DNA from: Acidobacteriota bacterium
GTDB lineage: Bacteria; Acidobacteriota; Terriglobia; Terriglobales; Acidobacteriaceae
Direction: 5' to 3'
Assembly (NCBI GenBank): GCA_021811745.1
Contig: JAJZNH010000246.1
Location: forward strand, 1 to 8,077
Length of the DNA stretch: 8,077 bases
This document shows, in pieces, positions 1-6,487 of the stretch; position 1 is the first letter of the stretch; each line of letters begins with the position of its first letter. The notes under the pieces are model-generated. The model was not told the origin of the DNA, did not search any database, and was given only the letters and a program-made list of their open reading frames with translations. A program made the position numbers and the translations under genes.

Positions 1-350
1 GAGCCGGGTCAGGCGCTCCTCTCGAATGCAATTCAGGCGCTTAAGCTAATGCAATTCAGGCGCTTAAGCTGTCGGTTTCGGTTCAGAGCCGCGACCGTCC
101 TTTCTGGCAGGCACGGTACTACGATTTCAACCGGCGCAGCGAGGAGAAGCGTATCGAGAAACTCCGGTACATCCACCGCAATCCGGTTGTGCGCGGCCGG
201 GTCGCGAAACCGGAAGACTGGCGGTGGTCGAGCTTTCGGCACTACGCAGAAGGCGCGGAGATCGCTTTCGAGATCGAGTCGCAATGGACGGCCGCACGGC
301 GTGGAAACCGGTTGCCGGAGCATTTGCGCTACCGGGAAAAGGCTGGCTGA
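1..350 (+). pseudogene. REP-associated tyrosine transposase (RAYT, IS200-like), 3' part, frameshifted
   Basis: This is the C-terminal part of a RAYT-type Y1 transposase, a family that processes REP palindromes. The 5' end lies outside the window, so the HUH and catalytic tyrosine motifs cannot be seen. Positions 1-48 read in frame 1 as EPGQALLSNAIQALKL. From position 48 the protein continues in frame 3 as AIQALKLSVS, then FWQARYYDFN, LRYIHRNPV, and EDWRWSSFRHYA, ending at the TGA at 348-350. These motifs in this order are the family's usual C-terminal signature. The two halves are out of frame because a 23-bp segment is tandemly duplicated at 25-70, which also puts a TAA at 42-44 in the downstream frame. 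The gene is therefore probably inactive, unless the duplication is an assembly error. The sequence otherwise shows little decay, so the lesion looks recent. Confidence 0.85.
25..70 (+). repeat. 23-bp tandem duplication inside the transposase remnant
   Basis: Positions 25-47 and 48-70 are identical over 23 bases (starting AATGCAATTC and ending CTTAAGCT). Each copy encodes NAIQALK. Since 23 is not a multiple of three, the second copy shifts the reading frame of the transposase and explains its disruption. It could be replication slippage or an assembly artefact near a contig edge. Confidence 0.95.
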
Positions 351-362
351 GGTCCGCGCTCT

Positions 363-394
363 CCCAGGTCCGAAAACCCGGAAATGGGGCACCC
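363..394 (+). repeat. REP-like palindrome downstream of the RAYT remnant
   Basis: The arms are CCCA-gg-TCCG (363-372) and CGGA-aa-TGGG (379-388) around a six-base loop, so two four-base-pair stems flank a symmetric GG/AA internal mismatch. The right arm runs into GCACCC, giving TGGGGCACCC at 385-394. The same ten bases occur on the opposite strand at 3336-3345, also as the end of a palindrome that begins with CCCA. The position, 13 bp after the transposase stop codon, suits a REP element mobilised by the neighbouring RAYT. The stretch from here to 493 holds no gene. A small CCGGA/TCCGG hairpin at 456-471 precedes the next ribosome binding site. Confidence 0.55.
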
Positions 395-493
395 AATCTT
401 CCTGGCAGGCTCAGACCCGGGCCGCCCGCCATACCTGAAGTTTGGAAAATTCTGACCGGAGCGGTTTCCGGCAATCGTCAAGGAGAATGGGCA

Positions 494-1666
494 ATGATGC
501 GGCGACGGAGATTCCTGAAAGGGCTGGCGACTGCGGCCAGTATTCCTTTTATTTCGAACCTGCGGGCCTTTTCGGCTTACGCGGCGGACGCGCCGGCTGT
601 CCCTGCGCGAATCAAGGCGTTCGATCTCGATTTCAACTGGTTCTTCAATTCGGCTACCAAACAATCCGAATTCGCGCCTCCCGGCTACTACGCCCAGGCG
701 GACCCAGAGGAACACATCCGCTGGTATCACGACCTCGGGGCGAATGTCATACAGACGTTCGCCGTCTCCTGCAATGGGTACGCTTGGTATCGGAACGGCT
801 TTGTTCCGCCCGAACCCGGCTTGAAGTACGACTTTCTCCCCGAGATGGTGCGCCTTGGCCACAAGCAAGGCATGCTGGTTATGGGATACTTCTGTGTCGG
901 TGCAAACTCGAAGTGGGGCGCGGACCATCCCGATCTCAGCTATGGCACGCCTTCCACCTATCACATCCCCTTTACCGACGCGTACCTGGATTACCTGAGC
1001 CACTCGATGGCAGATGCCATCCAGAAGACGGGAATGGATGGCTACATGATCGACTGGGTGTGGAACCCGCAGTCCAGGCTTCGCGCCTCGGGCTGGCTGC
1101 CCGCGGAGAAAAAGCTCTTCGATCAGTTGACGGGAAAATCCTTTCCCGCGAGCGGGCAGCTCGACGCCGAATCAACGCTGGTGTATGAGCGCAAAGCCAT
1201 CGACCGTTGCTGGGATCGAATCAAGGAAGCCCGGGATCGTGTCGACCCTCGGTGCATCATTTGGCTCTCCTGCAACGACCTTTCGAATCCTACCGTCACC
1301 GGTTCCAGAATGTTGAAAGAGGTCGACTGGGCCATGAATGAATCTCCGGATCCGAAGCTCTACCGCATGGGAGAGCAGATGGTTGGCCCGAAGACGCGAA
1401 TGATCCAGAATGTCGTGGGCTGGCTCGGCCACGATACGGAGAAGTTTCTCTCTGACCCGGCCAATCACGATCTTGATCTGTATGGGTTCGCCACGCCGAG
1501 GGCGAACTCCCTTCTGCCTCCGGTCAAGGACTACCTGACCAAACCAATGGCCTGTTTTGCCGGCAGTGATAAAGGGAGCGTCAATGATCGCAATATCGCA
1601 GCACTGGCGCGCTTCTATCGAGGCTTGCCTCTCGGCGGAAACAAGACCAACGCGGCCTGCAGTTGA
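494..1666 (+). CDS. Tat-exported TIM-barrel glycoside-hydrolase-like protein
   Basis: A 390-residue protein, probably exported folded by the Tat pathway. Residues 3-10 contain four arginines followed by FLKG, matching the RRxFLK twin-arginine signal, then a hydrophobic stretch and a likely cleavage site after AYA (residue 30). The start is the ATG at 494, preceded by AAGGAG at 480-485 with 8 bases spacing. A longer in-frame extension back to 224 would run through the transposase remnant and bury the signal, so I reject it. The mature part resembles alpha-L-fucosidase-like or GHL6-like (alpha/beta)8 barrels: GYYAQADPEEHIRWYHDLGAN near 64-84, FDxDFNWFF near 43-51, and GMDGYMIDWVWNP at 180-192. 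D187 would end a barrel strand and is a candidate nucleophile; E283 in MNESP is a candidate acid/base. These catalytic roles are inference. Substrate is unknown. The next gene, a GH27 alpha-galactosidase, starts 84 bp downstream on the same strand, suggesting co-expression in glycan breakdown. Another sugar-processing or non-catalytic role remains possible. Confidence 0.8.
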   Translation: MMRRRRFLKGLATAASIPFISNLRAFSAYAADAPAVPARIKAFDLDFNWFFNSATKQSEFAPPGYYAQADPEEHIRWYHDLGANVIQTFAVSCNGYAWYRNGFVPPEPGLKYDFLPEMVRLGHKQGMLVMGYFCVGANSKWGADHPDLSYGTPSTYHIPFTDAYLDYLSHSMADAIQKTGMDGYMIDWVWNPQSRLRASGWLPAEKKLFDQLTGKSFPASGQLDAESTLVYERKAIDRCWDRIKEARDRVDPRCIIWLSCNDLSNPTVTGSRMLKEVDWAMNESPDPKLYRMGEQMVGPKTRMIQNVVGWLGHDTEKFLSDPANHDLDLYGFATPRANSLLPPVKDYLTKPMACFAGSDKGSVNDRNIAALARFYRGLPLGGNKTNAACS

Positions 1667-1723
1667 TCGGTACGATTTGTCGCAGTAGTAGTATTCTGGG
1701 ACCTCCGAGGAAACTGCAGTTGA
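1657..1723 (+). repeat. Short direct repeat (10 bp) spanning the stop codon and the intergenic gap
   Basis: CTGCAGTTGA occurs at 1657-1666, where it supplies the last codons and the TGA of the upstream gene, and again at 1714-1723 in the 84-bp gap before the alpha-galactosidase. The copies are 57 bases apart. Such short repeats can flank deletions or duplications. Ten bases may also recur by chance, so the meaning is uncertain. Confidence 0.35.
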
Positions 1724-1750
1724 AGCGCCCTGGGCGCGTAGAGGTGAACG

Positions 1751-2935
1751 ATGAGATTGCTGTGCATTGGAGTGCTGGCGGTTGCCGCAACGAGCGCGAG
1801 CCTGGTTGCGCACACGCAGGAGATGGCGGCGACTCCGCCGATGGGGTGGAGCACGTGGAACCACTTCAAGCACGACATCGACGATGCGCTGATCCGCAAA
1901 GAGGCGGATGCGCTGGTGGCGAGCGGAATGCGCGATGCGGGATACGTCTACGTGCATATCGATGGCGGCTGGCAGGGCTATCGCGACGCCTCGGGCGTGC
2001 TGCACCCCAACAGCAGTTTCCCGGACATGAAGGCGCTCGGCGATTACATCCACTCGAAGGGGCTGAAGTTCGGAATTTACTCGGGGCCTGGGGCGAAGAG
2101 CTGCGCCGGGGCGCCGGCGAGCCTCGGCTACGAGGCGCAGGACGCGAAGATGTTTGCCTCGTGGGGCGTGGATTATCTGAAGTACGACCTGTGCAGCTTC
2201 AGGGAGAACATGAAAGAGGAGTCGGGCGGGGATGTCGAGAAGTCCGACGCCATCATGAAGGCCGCCTACGAAAAGATGCACCAGGACCTGCAGGCGACGG
2301 GACGGCCGATTCTGTTCAGTCTGTGCCAGTACGGATGGGGCAGGGTGTGGACGTGGGCCCCTGAGGTTGGCGGCAGCATGTGGAGGACGAGCGGGGATAT
2401 CAGCGACAAGTACGACAGCATGGCCATCAACGGCTTTGGCGAGGCGGGACTGTCGCAATATGCCGGGCCGGGGCATTGGAACGATCCCGATTTTCTCGAA
2501 GTGGGCAACAGCGGCATGAACGCCGACGAGCAGAGGACCCACTTCAGCTTGTGGGCGATGCTGGCCGCTCCGCTGATGGCCGGCAACGACGTGGCGGCGA
2601 TGACGGAGGAGACGAAAAGCATTCTGCTGAATCGCGAGGTGATCGCGGTGGATCAGGACGCGCTGGGGCGGGAGGGCGAGCGCGCCTGGAAAGAAGGGCC
2701 GCTCGAGGTGTGGGCGAAGCCGCTCAAGGACGGATCGCTGGCGGTGGCGCTCTTCAACCGCACCACGACGGCAACACGGATGACGCTGCGGCTCAGGGAT
2801 GTGGAATGGACAGGGCCGGCCGCGGCGCGGGATCTATGGGCGCACAAGGATATCGGCGTGCTGAGCCCGGAAAGCTCATTCACGGTGCCCATGCACGGCG
2901 TGATGATGCTGCGGCTCAGCCATCCGCTGCCGTGA
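1751..2935 (+). CDS. Secreted GH27 alpha-galactosidase
   Basis: A 394-residue glycoside hydrolase of family 27, which removes terminal alpha-galactosyl residues with retention of configuration. Residues 1-23 form a hydrophobic Sec signal peptide, so it acts in the periplasm or outside the cell. The barrel begins with PPMGWSTWN (29-37), followed by HIDGGWQ (69-75) and KFGIYSGPG (106-114). YLKYDLC carries the expected nucleophile D146, and WRTSGDISD the expected acid/base D216. SLCQYGWG (190-197) is the substrate-loop region, where many relatives have SLCEWG. GHWNDPDFLEVGN is at 241-253. Residues from about 315 form the C-terminal beta domain. Length and order match the family. The ATG at 1751 follows GAGGTGA at 1741-1747. 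No stop or frameshift is seen. The related activities alpha-N-acetylgalactosaminidase and beta-L-arabinopyranosidase also occur in GH27, so exact specificity is not settled. It lies 84 bp behind the Tat-exported hydrolase and is probably co-transcribed with it. Confidence 0.93.
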   Translation: MRLLCIGVLAVAATSASLVAHTQEMAATPPMGWSTWNHFKHDIDDALIRKEADALVASGMRDAGYVYVHIDGGWQGYRDASGVLHPNSSFPDMKALGDYIHSKGLKFGIYSGPGAKSCAGAPASLGYEAQDAKMFASWGVDYLKYDLCSFRENMKEESGGDVEKSDAIMKAAYEKMHQDLQATGRPILFSLCQYGWGRVWTWAPEVGGSMWRTSGDISDKYDSMAINGFGEAGLSQYAGPGHWNDPDFLEVGNSGMNADEQRTHFSLWAMLAAPLMAGNDVAAMTEETKSILLNREVIAVDQDALGREGERAWKEGPLEVWAKPLKDGSLAVALFNRTTTATRMTLRLRDVEWTGPAAARDLWAHKDIGVLSPESSFTVPMHGVMMLRLSHPLP

Positions 2936-2965
2936 TGCGGCTGGGCAACGGTTTGAGTCGGGAAG

Positions 2966-3277
2966 TCGGATCGCCTCGACGGCGAAGCCGGCGGTATCGT
3001 GATCCGTGCCTGCACTTACCCGGTCCTTGTTCTCGGCGATGTGCTTGCGCTTGCGTCCGCCGCCCGGTTTGCGCACCCGTGTGGTCTCCACCTCCGGCTT
3101 CTGCTCGATCACTTCGATGCCGCGGGCAATGGTGCTGCGGACCAGGCCGGTGATACGCACCACTACGCTGCCGCCGCCAAAGCCGCAGGTGCGGGCCTCG
3201 GCGGCGGCAAATCGACGCCGCCCCTGCTCGTCCAAAACCGGGAACAAAGCTGCATAACGCCGTCGTATGCCGGCCAA
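2966..3277 (-). pseudogene. ISAzo13-family transposase remnant with a large internal deletion
   Basis: Read on the minus strand from a TTG at 3277, the first 86 residues match the N-terminal DNA-binding region of ISAzo13 transposases: IRRRYAALFPVLDEQGRRR, AAAEART, GLVRSTIARG and VRKPGGGRKRK. Directly after AENKDR, in the same frame, comes VSAGTDHDTAGFAVEAIR (87-104, about 3019-2966). In intact family members this segment lies far downstream in the catalytic domain, as VSVGTDHDTAxFAVExIRRWW. Around 200 residues, including the first catalytic aspartate, appear to be missing, and similarity stops after residue 104. No ribosome binding site or ATG is seen, and the upstream frame is not conserved, so this is a decayed fragment. 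The family match rests on recalled motifs. The open frame runs on to 2876 into the alpha-galactosidase end, but that tail has no transposase character. Confidence 0.75.
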
Positions 3278-3288
3278 AGCGCCAGGAC

Positions 3289-3301
3289 GGGTGGCGCACC
3301 C
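3289..3301 (+). repeat. Partial REP-like end motif
   Basis: GGGTGGCGCACCC is a small hairpin (GGGTG/CACCC) whose last ten bases differ by one from the TGGGGCACCC end of the REP-like element at 385-394. It faces the inverted full element at 3336-3375, 34 bases away, an arrangement like a paired REP (BIME). The match is short, so this could be coincidence. Confidence 0.35.
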
Positions 3302-3335
3302 TGTGCTTTTACTATCTCAACCCCCACACGCCTGA

Positions 3336-3375
3336 GGGTGCCCCACCCTTCGCCTCTTTTCCGGCGAAGGGTGGG
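3336..3375 (-). repeat. REP-like palindrome, also a possible bidirectional terminator
   Basis: A perfect 13-bp inverted repeat, CCCACCCTTCGCC (3342-3354) and GGCGAAGGGTGGG (3363-3375), encloses the eight-base loop TCTTTTCC. Read on the minus strand it starts with CCCA and ends with TGGGGCACCC (3345-3336), exactly the ends of the element at 363-394, so I assign both to one repeat family in opposite orientations. It lies between the plus-strand alpha-galactosidase and the minus-strand membrane-protein gene, which converge here, so the stable hairpin may also stop transcription from both sides. There is no clean U-tract after either arm, so termination is inference. Confidence 0.65.
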
Positions 3376-3400
3376 CTGGCATGCGATGGCCCCGATTGAA

Positions 3401-3715
3401 TCAGTGGCTGGGCAGCGGATGCCGCGGCGGCATCGGCTTTACTTTGCCCTCGGCAGCCCAGCCGATGGCGATAAACCAGCCGAAAACGGTCCAGCCCAGG
3501 AAGACATTCAGCGCCGCGATCCAGGTCGCCGATTCGCAGTCGCGAAAAAATGCCAGGATCGTGGGGAGCAGATAAACCGTAATGGCCAGCAGGAAGAGCA
3601 GCAGGTTCAAGGGCGACAGCAGGTTCGCGTCCTGCCGCGCCAGCCCGTCCAAGAGGATCAAGAGCGCGGCGAGGCTCACACCTGCGGCCACGAAGAGGCG
3701 GAACAGGGGGGTCAT
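3401..3715 (-). CDS. Small membrane protein of the superinfection-immunity type
   Basis: A 104-residue integral membrane protein with three predicted helices: about 5-23, 34-56 and 66-87. The second and third carry the pattern of the superinfection immunity family (Imm superfamily-like, Pfam PF14373): YLLPTILAFFRDCESA (48-63) followed by ALNVFLGWTVFGWFIAIGWA (68-87). The extra N-terminal helix and the histidine/proline-rich tail PMPPRHPLPSH are additions to that core. The ATG at 3715 is well supported by GGAGGT (minus strand, 3726-3721) with five bases spacing. The family is named after a phage T4 protein that blocks entry of DNA from a second phage. Chromosomal copies are common and mostly of unknown role, so a defence function here is only a possibility. 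No phage genes are adjacent. The gene converges with the alpha-galactosidase and lies 137 bp downstream of otsA on the same strand. Confidence 0.82.
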   Translation of the reverse strand: MTPLFRLFVAAGVSLAALLILLDGLARQDANLLSPLNLLLFLLAITVYLLPTILAFFRDCESATWIAALNVFLGWTVFGWFIAIGWAAEGKVKPMPPRHPLPSH

Positions 3716-3852
3716 AAGCCACCTCCCGATAGGTCATCCAGTGTACGGCTCTTTTGAGTCGCGTGCGCGTCCGGTTTTCGTCCTATCGAAACCAGTCGCG
3801 CCTGCCGGCCTTCCCGGCGCTCCGGCTCTCGCAGCAGGGTTTGCTCTCCGCC

Positions 3853-6093
3853 TTAAACCTCCGCGCCCAAGTGGCTGCGCTCCGCAAGGCGGAAGGCCAC
3901 CCGCTCCTGGTCGCGCAGACGCGCCGCATCCACCAGCATGTGGCCTGCCCAGCGATAGATGTTGAACTGGCTGATCAGCGAGCGCATGGAGCGCATCCGG
4001 TCGCGCTGCTCGTCGGCCGGCATGGTCAGCGCCGTGGCCAGGGCCTCGCTGCTTGCCTCCAGGTCATAAGGATTCACAATCAGCGCTTCGGTCAACTCGC
4101 GGGCCGCTCCGGTGAACTCGCTCAGCACCAGCACTCCGCGCAGGTCGGTGCGGGCAGCCACAAACTCCTTGGCCACCAGGTTCATGCCGTCGTGCAGGCT
4201 GCTCACGTAGCACACATCCGCGGCCCGATAGAGGCGGAACACCTCCGGCGGCTCGTGATGGCTGCGCTGCAGCAGGATGGGCTTGTACTCCCGGTCGCCG
4301 AAGCGCCGGTTGATGCGGTCGGCGAGCTGCTCCACCGCCTCATTCAGCTCCTGGTAGCGCGGGATCTTGACGCGGCTGGGCGCCGCAAGCTGCACAAACG
4401 AGAAACGCCCCAGGTATTCCGGGTGCCGCTCGAGCAGCCGTTCCACCGCCAGCAGCCGCTCTTCCACGCCCTTGGTGTAGTCCAGGCGGTCCACGCCGAC
4501 ACCCAGCAGGGCATCCTTCGGCAGGCCCAGCTCACGCCACACCTGGGCGCGGCATTCCGCCACGCTGGGCGCCGTCTCCACCCAGCGCACCGGCCACTCC
4601 AGCGAGATCGGATAGGGCCGCACCAGCGTGCGCCGCCCCTGCCGCACCACCGCGTTATCGGTGCGGTCGATGCGCGTTTCCAGGTATCGGTCGACCGAAT
4701 TGAGAAAGTTATTGCAGTGCAGTTGCGTGTGAAAGCCCACAATGCTGCTGCCCAACAGGCCTTCCAGCAGCTCGTTCCGCCACGGGCAGATGCCGATGCG
4801 CTCGTCGTTGGGCCAGGGAATGTGCCAGAAGGTCAGCACCGTCGCCGCCGGCAGCCGCTTGCGGATCATGGCCGGCGCCAGCGCAAAATGATAGTCCTGC
4901 ACCAGGATAATCGGGTCCTTCGAATCCACCTCGCTGCAGACCGCGTCGGCGAACTTCTGATTGACCGCCTTGTAGTGACGCCAGTCATCGGCGCGGAAGA
5001 CCGGGCGCGCGTGCGCCACGTGGCAAAGCGGCCACAGCCCCTCGTTGGCAAAGCCGTAATAGTAGCCTTGCTGTTCGTCCTCTGACAGCCACACCCGGCG
5101 GATCGAATAGGACTCCTCGCCCGGCGGCACCCGCAGGTGATTGGACCGGTCCACGGTTTCCCGATCGGCGGTGCCGCTGCCGTGCGCCACCCACACGCCC
5201 GAGCAGGCGCGCATGATCGGCTCCAGCGCCGTCACCAGTCCGCTGGCCGGATGCCGCACCTGGATCCTGCCGTCGCTCAGCCGGTCGTGGACATAAGGCT
5301 CACGGTTGGCCAGGATCACGATTTTCTCGCCCTGCAGAACGCGATTCAGCGTGTGCTTCAGCCGTTCGGCGCTCCAGCGGACGGGGTCGTCTTCGCGCTC
5401 GCTCACAATGCGCCCGATCAGCTCGCGCATGTCCCGGAGGATGGGCTGAAACTCGCGGCTCTGCTTGCCCCGGCCGCGCAGCAGATCGCGCAGCTCCAGG
5501 CTCCACTCATGGCGCGCCTGCCGCGTCACCAGCATGGGGATGCCAAAGGCCAGCAGCGCCAGTACGCCGAAGATCGCCAGCAGGAAGGTCTGCGCCCGGC
5601 GCTCGCGCCGGTCGACGTAGCTCAGGTCGTGCACCAGGATCGCGTAGCCCAGCGTCTGCCCCCCCTGGACGACCGGCATCGCGCTCACCAGCGCCTGGCC
5701 GGCAGGCAGCGTGGCCACCGTGCTCCACGTCGGCGCACCACCGCGATTCCCGGCCTTTTCCATATCGCGCACCCGCGGACCGATGTCCAGGCAACTGAAG
5801 GCGTGGGGAAAATCGGCGGTGATGGCCTGCGTCGAGTAGTCCTGGCCGCACGCGGCCGCCCCGATCACCCGCTGGTCGCTGTCGAGCACATTCAGTTGCT
5901 GGGTGAGGCGGGCGGGATCGTTCCAGGAGTCGGCGAGGGCGGGCTGGGCACTCCGCAGCACCAACTGCGCGCGCTCCTGCATGTCGAGCTCCGACCAGTG
6001 GCGGACAGTGCTCTCTACCACCCCCGACGCCGCAAACGTCAGCACCGCCAGCCCCACGATCAGGGCGAGGATCAGCCGCGCCACTCGTGTCAT
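3853..6093 (-). CDS. otsA: Membrane-anchored trehalose-6-phosphate synthase (GT20) with extracytoplasmic domain
   Basis: Catalyses NDP-glucose plus glucose-6-phosphate to trehalose-6-phosphate, the first step of trehalose synthesis. Numbered from the ATG at 6093 (746 residues): helix 1 at 6-26, an extracytoplasmic region at about 27-168 with cysteines 82 and 101 and a [13 protein letters not shown] end, helix 2 at 169-189, a charged cytoplasmic linker, then a GT20 domain from about 254 to 729. GT20 hallmarks are ILANREP (260-266), VWVAHGSG with W301, [15 protein letters not shown] (344-358), VQDYHF with D400, WHIPWP with H424, [10 protein letters not shown] with R536 and K541, and [11 protein letters not shown] with D635 and E643. 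All key sugar-phosphate and donor residues appear present. The usual bacterial OtsA is about 450-500 residues, so roughly 250 N-terminal residues are extra and may sense an envelope or osmotic signal. An in-frame TTG at 6105 would add four residues. Neither start has a strong Shine-Dalgarno sequence. No otsB phosphatase is next to it. Confidence 0.93.
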   Translation of the reverse strand: MTRVARLILALIVGLAVLTFAASGVVESTVRHWSELDMQERAQLVLRSAQPALADSWNDPARLTQQLNVLDSDQRVIGAAACGQDYSTQAITADFPHAFSCLDIGPRVRDMEKAGNRGGAPTWSTVATLPAGQALVSAMPVVQGGQTLGYAILVHDLSYVDRRERRAQTFLLAIFGVLALLAFGIPMLVTRQARHEWSLELRDLLRGRGKQSREFQPILRDMRELIGRIVSEREDDPVRWSAERLKHTLNRVLQGEKIVILANREPYVHDRLSDGRIQVRHPASGLVTALEPIMRACSGVWVAHGSGTADRETVDRSNHLRVPPGEESYSIRRVWLSEDEQQGYYYGFANEGLWPLCHVAHARPVFRADDWRHYKAVNQKFADAVCSEVDSKDPIILVQDYHFALAPAMIRKRLPAATVLTFWHIPWPNDERIGICPWRNELLEGLLGSSIVGFHTQLHCNNFLNSVDRYLETRIDRTDNAVVRQGRRTLVRPYPISLEWPVRWVETAPSVAECRAQVWRELGLPKDALLGVGVDRLDYTKGVEERLLAVERLLERHPEYLGRFSFVQLAAPSRVKIPRYQELNEAVEQLADRINRRFGDREYKPILLQRSHHEPPEVFRLYRAADVCYVSSLHDGMNLVAKEFVAARTDLRGVLVLSEFTGAARELTEALIVNPYDLEASSEALATALTMPADEQRDRMRSMRSLISQFNIYRWAGHMLVDAARLRDQERVAFRLAERSHLGAEV

Positions 6094-6487
6094 AATCCTA
6101 TTCAACCACGCGGCACACAGGCCGTTTCCTTATACATGGCGTCTCCATTCGAGTGGGTATCGAGTGTTGCTGCCATTCAGGAGCGCCCCATGAGCCGCCC
6201 CCTGACACCCAATCCGGGGCGCACTCTGGAAGGCCACGGACCCCGTATTTCCATGTCCTGAAACAGCTTAGACGCGTCCTGGCAGCCCTGCCCAAGCCTA
6301 CCGTTGCCCCCGCATTTCTCCCCGTTCGCTGATCTCTTTCGCCATTCGCTGTGCTCTGCTTGGGCCGGCCAGGCTTTCCTCATTACCCTCGTAAGGAGTA
6401 TCAGGCTCCGGGTTCCCTCCGGGGACCACGGATCGCGCCGGGCGGCTCGGTTGCCGGCGACTTAAAAGATTGAGGAGATTTGCCGAT
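6094..6487. other. Divergent intergenic region, no gene seen
   Basis: This gap of nearly 400 bases separates divergent otsA and the radical SAM gene, so both promoters should lie here. I see no convincing coding sequence. On the minus strand TATAAG (6134-6129) lies about 35 bases before the otsA start and could be a -10 box, but no good -35 accompanies it. GCGCCCC (6183-6189) and GGGGCGC (6216-6222) can form a seven-base-pair stem. GAGGAGA at 6472-6478 is the ribosome binding site for the ATG at 6488. If transcription starts far upstream, the radical SAM mRNA would have a long leader. I recognise no riboswitch class. Confidence 0.5.

Noticed and set aside
224..493. N-terminal extension of the Tat-exported hydrolase reading frame back to 224
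   Set aside because: It overlaps the transposase remnant in another frame, is arginine-rich and low in recognisable character, and would bury the twin-arginine signal. A good ribosome binding site precedes the ATG at 494.
1172..2542. Long minus-strand open frame of 456 codons
   Set aside because: It runs antisense to two genes with clear family motifs. Its histidine/arginine/alanine-rich composition is typical of a shadow of high-GC coding sequence.
3804..3818. GCCGG/CCGGC hairpin downstream of otsA as its terminator
   Set aside because: The stem is only five base pairs with no T-run on the minus-strand 3' side. Such hairpins are frequent by chance at this GC content.
3754..5085. Plus-strand open frame of 443 codons
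   Set aside because: It is antisense to the GT20 domain of otsA, which has all hallmark motifs on the other strand. The product is rich in Gln, His, Arg and Ala with no domain.
5137..6261. Plus-strand open frame of 374 codons
   Set aside because: It is antisense to the N-terminal half of otsA and runs into the intergenic region, with no recognisable motif and a His/Gln/Arg-rich composition.
6290..6365. Eight-base inverted repeat GCCCAAGC/GCTTGGGC
   Set aside because: The arms are separated by about 60 bases and nothing extends the stem, so chance is a sufficient explanation.
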